A DNA stretch of 20,855 bases from JAENVT01 sp040006755. Lineage in GTDB: Bacteria; Actinomycetota; Acidimicrobiia; Acidimicrobiales; Ilumatobacteraceae. Of the stretch, positions 7,147 through 12,981 are shown piece by piece. Position 1 is the first letter of the stretch. Each line of letters opens with the position of its first letter. Location of the stretch: the NCBI GenBank assembly GCA_040006755.1, contig JBDTWJ010000056.1:1-20855 (forward strand), written 5' to 3'. The notes under the pieces are model-generated. The model made no database searches, was not told the DNA's origin, and saw only the letters and a list, made by a program, of their open reading frames with translations. Position numbers and translations under genes: made by a program.

Positions 7147-10112
7147 GCCTCACCGTCCGCGGCTTCGGCAGCGTCGCCGGTAAACAACCGAGCGCGCTCG
7201 GCAAGCTCTTCGACACCGAGCGAGTCGACGCAGCACATCACGCACCGACCGTTGGACGGATGCGGTAGTGGAACGAACTGCCCGGCGCCGATTGCGTCGA
7301 GCAGGCGACGAACATGCACCTCGAACGCGGCGATCAAAGGTGCGTCGAGATCCACCACCCGCGGCACAGCTTTGGCATCGCGCACGTGTAGATACCTCGC
7401 CGTCGCTGACGGAGCGTCGCGCGCGACATCGATCGTGAGGAGGGCGCGATCGTGATCGGCAGCACGCGCGTAGAGCGGCAACTGCAGCCGTCGACCATCG
7501 TCGAGGACATCTCCGACGGAAAGCGGTTTGCTGGTCTTGTAGTCGGTGACGCGCAACCCGCCGTCGGGCATCAGGTCGACCCGATCGATCTTGCCGCGGA
7601 ACGCTGCGTCGGCGACCATCACTCCTTCGAAGGAATGCTCGCAGGCCACGGGCTGCGACGCTTCAGCCGCCTCGGCGTCGAGCGCTGCCGCGATCGAACG
7701 CACGATGTGGGCACGCTCGGCGCCCCAGGCGCTGACGTGACCGAGCCGGTGTTCGATGCCGATGGAGGCCGCCAATTGGTCGAGCACATCGACGGCCCGG
7801 CGATGCATCGCCGAAAGATGATCAGTCTGGAGCCACGGCGGCCGACCGTCGGCGTCGAGGCCCAGCCACTCGGCCGCAACCGTCTCGAGGACGGCGTGCA
7901 CCAAGATTCCGCGCTCGGCCGGCTCGATGGTGACGATCGTTGCCGCATCTGTCTCATCGTTGACGCCGAGCACGTACTGGGCGAAGTAGCCGAGGCCACA
8001 TCGCGCCTGACTCTCGAGTGCGGTGATCGACCAGACCTTGTCGGCTGGCGCAAGCGCCGGGTGTTGACCAACCATGCCGTCGAACTCCGTCGGCTGGGGA
8101 TCCAATCGGGCTCGCAACGCATTGGCGCGACGCGCAAGCCGCGGCGAGCCGAGGTGTGAATCGGCGGTTCTGGCGAGAACTTCGGCTGTGGTCAACACCT
8201 CCCCGTCGAGCAGCCCAACGGCGTGCGATTGGTGGTAATCGACGGGCAGTCCTGCCAACAACGGCGACGGGTACACCTCGCCGCCGCGGCGTAGGTCGCT
8301 GCGAGCCAAGGTCGCAGTGACTGCCGCGTCGCTGTGCAGCAACGCGTTCCAGGCCCGCTCGGCACGTGACGCCGGCACACGTGGACCCTCGATGAAGGAC
8401 GCGGCCGCGACGGGAAGATCGCGACCAAGTAGTAGGTCGTCGGCCGTCGATGCGGGCAGCACACCCTCGTTGAGTCCGACGACGAAGACATGGGCAGCGT
8501 CGATGCAGACCGCCCCGCCGATATCGGCAATCGATACGGCCCCGGCCGCGTCGCCGCGGCGGCGCACGGGCGTGTCGAGCAACGTGCCGATCACCTGGCT
8601 CATGGTTGCCGGAGTGAACTCGACGGCGATGCCGTCGTGGTCGAGTTCGCCGAGGCCCACGACGACCCGCTCGACGTGGTCGGCCGCATTGCGCTGCCAC
8701 GCCGGCCCGTCGGCCCACGCCCGCTCCCGCCAGGTCGGCACGCCGATGTGGTCGGCGAGGATCGTGAGCAGGCCCTTGGACGCGGTGTCCCACGTCGTTG
8801 CCCGCCGCACGCGCTTGGACTGGTTCTGCAACCGCTCGACCAACTTCAGCAGCCGATCGAGCGCCTCTGCATCGGCGGTCTCGCGAGGCGTGGTCTCGCG
8901 TGGTGTGAACGGTGCATCGATGTCGGTAGTCGGCCAGCGCCTACGCCGCGCGGCGTTGGCCGTATCGAGCCTTTCCTGCGCTCGTTCCCAGTCGTCGTCG
9001 GTGACGAGACCGAGCCTGCGGCACAGCGAGGTCCACTGACCGACGCGTCGTGGCGCACCGTGTTCTCCGACGGTGTACATCGGTGCGACCGAGAGCAGGC
9101 GAAACACGTTGGGTCGATCCCACTGGCCCACGATTCCATCGATGACGTGGCGCAGCGCCTGACCGGCAACGGAGCCGCGCAACCGCTCGACGGCACCTCC
9201 CGACCAGGCGATCCCGGCGCGTTGCAGTTCGTCGCGTACGGGGCGGCGATATGTAGGCGCCGCACAGACGATCGCGATGTCGTCGGCCGGTACGCCGTCG
9301 TCGATGAGCCGAGCGCATTGCCGGATCGCGTGGCGTACCTCTTCGTCGGGATCAGGGCACGAGACCACGCGCGGCGCCGCAGCCGCTGGCGGTTGCGGCG
9401 CATCGCCAAAGCCGAGTTGATCCAACTGGTCGAGCAAGGCGGTATCGGAGGAGGCGGGAACGACTGAAACCGTGCGGCACGACGGTTGGCCGGCCAGCCT
9501 TCGCAGGAATGCGAGCTGCGCGGGGTGGAAGGTGTCAGTGACGACCAGCACGACCCGCAAGCTCGCCAACGTCGCGTCGTCGACGGCATCGAGGGCGGCC
9601 AGTGTGGCGCTCTCGTCGCGGACACCGAGCGCGGTCAAGCACTCTCGTGCGCGCCCGACCACATCGACCAATGCCGCCCGTACCGACGATGGGTCGCCGG
9701 CGAGTGACCGCAGCGCCGCGGGGGCGCCATGCGCGGCACGCAACGACACTGCCATGTCGACCAGGGCGTCGATGGTGGCGGGGTGGGCGCGCACGCCGTG
9801 CAGCACGGCTGGACAATCGTCGCTGCTGAGCACCGAGGTGATGGCCGCAAGCTGCAGCTGGGTCGTGACGGCCCGCATCGTGCTGACCGACGAGTCGACG
9901 AGCTCGACCGCCAGATCGATGGGCGTCAGGAACCGGATACCCGCGACGCCGCCGGAGACCCTGGGCAACAGTCGTCTGAGAGTGCCCGCAGTTGCACCAG
10001 GCGCGACCACCACGATGACCTCGCCGAGTCGATCGTCACCCTGCAGTTCTTCGATCGCCTGTGCCGTTCCTTCCGCAACGCCTCGGCCGGAGCGCACCCA
10101 ACGCGTGGCCAT
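7143..10112 (-). CDS. addB: AddB-like PD-(D/E)XK nuclease subunit with degenerate helicase motifs
   Basis: This 989-aa protein is coupled to the AddA-like helicase, with the order expected for addB-addA. The C-terminal half carries a RecB-type nuclease: RGILVHAVLE, GKIDRVDL (Asp843), VTDYKTSKPL (Asp857, Lys859) and QLPLYARA (about 877-884). A Cys in SQARCGLGYFAQYVLG precedes the nuclease, and CVMCC (957-961) follows it, recalling the AddB Fe-S cluster, although the last-Cys spacing is not canonical. The N-terminal region is AddB-like (VVVAPGATAGTLRRLL), but no GKT/GKS P-loop is present, so ATP hydrolysis by this subunit is unlikely. The start ATG 10112 has neither a clear Shine-Dalgarno sequence nor a -10 hexamer; read-through from the hydrolase genes 122 bp upstream is plausible. 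Mycobacterial AdnA, by contrast, keeps a P-loop. Confidence 0.85.
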   Translation of the reverse strand: MATRWVRSGRGVAEGTAQAIEELQGDDRLGEVIVVVAPGATAGTLRRLLPRVSGGVAGIRFLTPIDLAVELVDSSVSTMRAVTTQLQLAAITSVLSSDDCPAVLHGVRAHPATIDALVDMAVSLRAAHGAPAALRSLAGDPSSVRAALVDVVGRARECLTALGVRDESATLAALDAVDDATLASLRVVLVVTDTFHPAQLAFLRRLAGQPSCRTVSVVPASSDTALLDQLDQLGFGDAPQPPAAAAPRVVSCPDPDEEVRHAIRQCARLIDDGVPADDIAIVCAAPTYRRPVRDELQRAGIAWSGGAVERLRGSVAGQALRHVIDGIVGQWDRPNVFRLLSVAPMYTVGEHGAPRRVGQWTSLCRRLGLVTDDDWERAQERLDTANAARRRRWPTTDIDAPFTPRETTPRETADAEALDRLLKLVERLQNQSKRVRRATTWDTASKGLLTILADHIGVPTWRERAWADGPAWQRNAADHVERVVVGLGELDHDGIAVEFTPATMSQVIGTLLDTPVRRRGDAAGAVSIADIGGAVCIDAAHVFVVGLNEGVLPASTADDLLLGRDLPVAAASFIEGPRVPASRAERAWNALLHSDAAVTATLARSDLRRGGEVYPSPLLAGLPVDYHQSHAVGLLDGEVLTTAEVLARTADSHLGSPRLARRANALRARLDPQPTEFDGMVGQHPALAPADKVWSITALESQARCGLGYFAQYVLGVNDETDAATIVTIEPAERGILVHAVLETVAAEWLGLDADGRPPWLQTDHLSAMHRRAVDVLDQLAASIGIEHRLGHVSAWGAERAHIVRSIAAALDAEAAEASQPVACEHSFEGVMVADAAFRGKIDRVDLMPDGGLRVTDYKTSKPLSVGDVLDDGRRLQLPLYARAADHDRALLTIDVARDAPSATARYLHVRDAKAVPRVVDLDAPLIAAFEVHVRRLLDAIGAGQFVPLPHPSNGRCVMCCVDSLGVEELAERARLFTGDAAEAADGEA

Positions 10113-10196
10113 CTAGGCCGAGCCGCCGGGTGTGAACGGTCGATCTCGGTTTCGATGCTGCGGATGGCGTTGATCTTGGTGGTGTTGCGCGCTGAT

Positions 10197-10206
10197 GGTG
10201 ATCACC
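10197..10206. promoter_or_regulatory. 10-bp perfect palindrome between hydrolase pair and addB-like gene
   Basis: GGTGATCACC lies in the 122-bp gap upstream of the addB-like gene, 85 bp from its start codon and 29 bp past the hydrolase stop. It could be an operator or chance; no U-tract or longer stem supports a terminator. The rest of this gap shows nothing recognisable. Confidence 0.2.
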
Positions 10207-10234
10207 CCTGTGCGTGCATTGTCTCAGATGGGTG

Positions 10235-10888
10235 TCACGCGGTTGCCTGCATGTACACGGCGAGGGCATCAGCCACCGAGCAGGTCGTCACCCCGAGCTC
10301 GTCGACAACAGCCGCCAGCCACGGCGGGCGCACCACTGCGGCCACGGCAATCGGCTCATCGAGACCAGAGGATTCGACCGCCATGCGCACGAACAAGGTC
10401 GCGTAGTCGGGAGGACGCAGATCGCGGGACATTTCGAACAGTGCGTACGGATCGGGCGGGTGCGGGCTCGGCGCCAACGTCACGAAGCTCTGCGACGTCG
10501 GCCCGATGGCACCTCCGGCCAGGCCGGGACCATCACACAGGACAGCGCCGCGAACTTGCTGCGGCCGGGCGCCGGCCAACATCAGCGCCACATACGCGCC
10601 GAGACCCCGCCCGACCAGAGTCGCGGCGCCGAGCTGGGCGAGGGCGACGTCGGCGTCGGCCAGCAAGATCTCCGCGGTGTAGCCGCCACCTGGGGGGATG
10701 GTCGAGCGCCCGTGGCCCGTGAAGTCGAGGGCGACGACAGAGCCTGGCCAGTTCGCGGCCCACGTCGGCGGCTCCGTGGGTGAGGCCTCGCCCAGGCCGT
10801 GCAGCAAGAGCAGGGCCCTGCCACTGCCCTGCCGCAGCGTGTGCAACGCCAGGTCGATCTTGTTGTGCCGCAACGACTTCGTGGTCAT
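10235..10888 (-). CDS. Alpha/beta hydrolase-fold protein lacking the nucleophile Ser (probable pseudoenzyme)
   Basis: The 217-aa protein has a recognisable N-terminal alpha/beta-hydrolase half: ALLLLHGLGE (25-34, oxyanion HG), VVALDFTGHGRS (51-62) and a nucleophile elbow LVGRGLGAYVALML (91-104). The elbow reads G-R-G-L-G, so the position that should be Ser (residue 95) is Gly, encoded GGT. The C-terminal part is short, and I see no convincing catalytic His. I chose ATG 10888 over the longer in-frame ORF (to 11212) because it overlaps the upstream hydrolase stop as ATGA and the homologous fold starts just after it. Coupling suggests the two products work together or in equal amounts. The fold call is firm; the loss of activity is an inference from the missing Ser. 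Confidence 0.8.
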   Translation of the reverse strand: MTTKSLRHNKIDLALHTLRQGSGRALLLLHGLGEASPTEPPTWAANWPGSVVALDFTGHGRSTIPPGGGYTAEILLADADVALAQLGAATLVGRGLGAYVALMLAGARPQQVRGAVLCDGPGLAGGAIGPTSQSFVTLAPSPHPPDPYALFEMSRDLRPPDYATLFVRMAVESSGLDEPIAVAAVVRPPWLAAVVDELGVTTCSVADALAVYMQATA

Positions 10889-11838
10889 ACGGAGCCCAAG
10901 AAATCGAGGACCATCGACGCGACCAGATCTGGTTGCTCGATGTGCACGAAATGACCGACGCCGTCGAGCAGTTCGAGACGGCCGCCTTCCGGCAGGAAGC
11001 TGTCGAGATGTTGCGGCAGCGTGCCCCAACCCATCTCCTCCAACTCCGACGCGAGCACACCGAGAAAAGGCATGCCGAGGCCAGGCAGCCGGGTCACGGT
11101 CCACTCCGGCCGCCAGGGACCGAAGCCACCGAAGCGCATCGACGCGTCGATCTTCCAACGCCAGCCCTCCGGCCCCTCGCGCGCTCCGACCGTGACGAGG
11201 TGGCACAGCCATTCGAACGACAGGCGCGGATTCATCCGTCCCCGTCGTCTGGCGAGCTCCTCGATCGTGCCTGGATACCGAGTGAGTCCGGCGCTGCGCC
11301 GGCGATGGTCGAGCCAGCCGGAGATCTCGCCGGCAACCATCCGGGTGCGTTCATGCTCGGCGACATCGGGCACCCGGCGCTTGGACGGAAGCCCGTCGAG
11401 GTTCACCAGGTGGCTGAAGCGGTACGGCTGTGCGTCGGCCAGTTGGATCATCAGCGACCCGCCCTTGCTGTGCCCGATCACCGGCGCCGGCCGCTGGGTC
11501 ACGACGTCCATGACGGCCATCGCGTCGCGAATATCGGCGTCCCAGCCATATAACGGGGCATGATCGCTATCGCCGTGGCCCCTCTGGTCCCAGGCCACGA
11601 CCCGCCATCCGGCGGCCGCCAACTTGGGCGCGAAAACTTCGTACGTCCGACTGAAATCGAACCCGCCGTGGACGAGAAATAGGGGCTGACCAGCCTCATC
11701 GCCCCATTCGTGTAGCGCAATACCGAGGCCGCCGACGTCGATTTGGTACTGCCGCAGGGGCGCTACGGCACCTGGGTACTCGCCCGGCAACATGGCGCCC
11801 AGCGTACGGCGCCGTGGAAGTCGGGGCCGAACCCGCAT
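10885..11838 (-). CDS. Alpha/beta hydrolase (serine hydrolase, substrate unknown)
   Basis: The 317-aa protein has the full alpha/beta-hydrolase motif set: LFLVHGGFDFS (54-64), WRVVAWDQRGHGDSD, nucleophile elbow VIGHSKGGSLMI with Ser124, and C-terminal DGVGHFVHIEQPD with His296. Such enzymes hydrolyse esters, amides, epoxides or C-C bonds, and sequence alone does not tell which. The ATG at 11838 is supported by a strong Shine-Dalgarno GGAGGG, 7 nt upstream; an alternative ATG at 11793 has no such support. It is the only gene here with a classical Shine-Dalgarno sequence. The stop overlaps the start of the Ser-less homologue (ATGA at 10888-10885). It diverges from the LysM gene with start codons only 13 bp apart. 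Confidence 0.87.
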   Translation of the reverse strand: MRVRPRLPRRRTLGAMLPGEYPGAVAPLRQYQIDVGGLGIALHEWGDEAGQPLFLVHGGFDFSRTYEVFAPKLAAAGWRVVAWDQRGHGDSDHAPLYGWDADIRDAMAVMDVVTQRPAPVIGHSKGGSLMIQLADAQPYRFSHLVNLDGLPSKRRVPDVAEHERTRMVAGEISGWLDHRRRSAGLTRYPGTIEELARRRGRMNPRLSFEWLCHLVTVGAREGPEGWRWKIDASMRFGGFGPWRPEWTVTRLPGLGMPFLGVLASELEEMGWGTLPQHLDSFLPEGGRLELLDGVGHFVHIEQPDLVASMVLDFLGSV

Positions 11839-11843
11839 AGCAT
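11838..11843 (+). promoter_or_regulatory. -10-like hexamer TAGCAT for the LysM gene
   Basis: TANNNT hexamer 8 nt upstream of GTG 11852. There is no Shine-Dalgarno sequence on this strand, which is consistent with a leaderless transcript beginning at the GTG. The hexamer touches the first base of the divergent hydrolase start codon. Confidence 0.45.
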
Positions 11844-11845
11844 CA

Positions 11846-11851
11846 CCCTCC
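11846..11851 (-). promoter_or_regulatory. Shine-Dalgarno GGAGGG for the alpha/beta hydrolase
   Basis: On the minus strand GGAGGG is followed by 7 nt (tgatgct) and ATG 11838. It decides this start over the downstream ATG at 11793. It abuts the first base of the GTG start of the divergent LysM gene, so the hydrolase mRNA must begin inside the LysM coding region. Confidence 0.7.
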
Positions 11852-12208
11852 GTGAAGCGGGCGCGGCTTTGGGGAATGGTTGGAGTGGCCTCTACCTTGC
11901 CGTTAGCTGCAGGATCCTGCGGCGACGACGGTCAAGCCGCGGGCACGCTGCCACCCATCGTGACGGTCTCGACAACCACCACGATTCTCATCACCACGAC
12001 GACCGTGCAGAGGTTCTACATCGTCAAGCGCGGCGACACGCTCGGCAAGATCGCGAAAGCGTTCCAGGTTCGCCTTGCCGACCTGCAGGCGTTGAACGAG
12101 ATCACCAACCCCGACGACATCCAGGCCGGGCAGGAACTGCAGATCCCGACAGGTGCCGTGGTGTACAACACCCTGCCTACACCCGATACGACACCGGTGA
12201 CCACGTAG
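11852..12208 (+). CDS. LysM-domain putative lipoprotein
   Basis: The protein is 118 aa from GTG 11852. The N-terminus VKRARLWGMVGVASTLPLAAGSC has a basic n-region, a hydrophobic core and Cys23 in a loose lipobox (AAGSC, with Ala rather than Leu at -3), suggesting export and possibly lipidation. After a Thr-rich linker (VSTTTTILITTTTVQ), one LysM domain follows: FYIVKRGDTLGKIAKAFQVRLADLQALNE...QAGQELQIP. LysM binds N-acetylglucosamine-containing glycans such as peptidoglycan, so a cell-wall-associated role is likely. No catalytic domain is attached. I chose GTG 11852 because it gives a complete signal peptide and sits 8 nt after TAGCAT; ATG 11792 would add an Arg-rich extension, and ATG 11876 would remove the basic n-region. 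The Thr-rich tail has no further domain. Confidence 0.82.
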   Translation: MKRARLWGMVGVASTLPLAAGSCGDDGQAAGTLPPIVTVSTTTTILITTTTVQRFYIVKRGDTLGKIAKAFQVRLADLQALNEITNPDDIQAGQELQIPTGAVVYNTLPTPDTTPVTT

Positions 12209-12211
12209 GAT
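12206..12211 (+). promoter_or_regulatory. -10-like hexamer TAGGAT overlapping the LysM stop codon
   Basis: TANNNT hexamer whose first three bases are the TAG stop of the LysM gene, with 7 nt (ttgggcc) to ATG 12219. It suggests the following gene has its own leaderless promoter despite the 10-bp intergenic gap. Confidence 0.42.
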
Positions 12212-12218
12212 TTGGGCC

Positions 12219-12917
12219 ATGAGCTTCTGGCCCACACAAGACCACTGGAGCGTGCAGATCCCGCTGCATTCGCCGCACCGGCGCATGCAGGCACTCGCCG
12301 AGACCGGCGTCGTGTCTCTTGCCGACATCGACTTCGACCTTCCATCGCACGAGTGGTTGGGCCTCGAGTACATGGACTGGAAGAGTGGTGGCGATACCAA
12401 CTTCGCGCCACTGGCGTCGGCGGATGGCGAACTCGACTGCCGCGGCTTCTGGGACAAGGGCAAGACCGACAAGGGCGCCCTGTGGACCTCCAACGCCGCC
12501 GTCTCACCGACGCTGCGTTCCTACGTCGACTCGGTCGGAGCCAACTTCGGGCGTGTCAGGGTCATCAAACTCGAACCACAGTCCCGTGAGCAGGCGATTC
12601 CCTCGATCCACCGCGATGACAACAACCGGTTCAACCCCGACGACGAGGGCTGGGTCGTTCGCTCCTGGGTCGAGTTGACCGACAATCCCGACAGCTACAT
12701 GCTGCTGATGGACAACGGGCCCGACGGCCTTCCCGACCCCGCCACCGAGATTCGGGTGCCACTGCACAAGGGATCACGGTTCCTCGTCGACACCCAGCGC
12801 CTGTGGCACGTCGTCGTCCACACCGGCGATGCCCCCCGGTATGCACTGATCACCAGCTTCGAAACCAGCCCCACGCTCGAACGCTGGGTCGACGCCAACC
12901 TCCCCGCCCGCGTCTGA
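12219..12917 (+). CDS. Putative Fe(II)/2-oxoglutarate oxygenase-like protein (Asp/Asn beta-hydroxylase-like)
   Basis: The protein is 232 aa. The C-terminal half shows a double-stranded beta-helix metal-site pattern: PSIHRDDNN (His131-x-Asp133), and about 65 residues later RLWHVVVHTGDAPRYALITS (His197, His201, Arg207). HxD...H plus a following Arg is the metal and 2-oxoglutarate pattern of this superfamily, most like the aspartyl/asparaginyl beta-hydroxylase branch. The N-terminal 120 residues are not recognised. There is no signal peptide, so it is probably cytosolic. The substrate is unknown and the neighbours give no hint. The assignment rests on motif spacing only; a cupin without oxygenase activity is the main alternative. 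Confidence 0.6.
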   Translation: MSFWPTQDHWSVQIPLHSPHRRMQALAETGVVSLADIDFDLPSHEWLGLEYMDWKSGGDTNFAPLASADGELDCRGFWDKGKTDKGALWTSNAAVSPTLRSYVDSVGANFGRVRVIKLEPQSREQAIPSIHRDDNNRFNPDDEGWVVRSWVELTDNPDSYMLLMDNGPDGLPDPATEIRVPLHKGSRFLVDTQRLWHVVVHTGDAPRYALITSFETSPTLERWVDANLPARV

Positions 12918-12981
12918 CTTGCTTGGGCGCGCTCATACGCAGCGGGTGGCACATATGGCGCCCTGGCGAGGCGGCGGTGGG

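Noticed and set aside
8490..9467. 325-codon plus-strand frame opposite the addB-like gene
   Set aside because: Composition is typical of an antisense frame and no domain is visible; the minus-strand frame carries clear nuclease motifs.
10889..11212. N-terminal extension of the Ser-less hydrolase-like ORF back to 11212
   Set aside because: The extension overlaps the intact hydrolase in another frame and reads as Arg-rich shadow sequence; ATG 10888 with the ATGA overlap is the natural start.
12925..12963. GGGCGC...GCGCCC inverted repeat between convergent 12917 and 12982 gene ends
   Set aside because: The arms are only 6 bp, 27 nt apart, in very GC-rich sequence. This is too weak to call a terminator.
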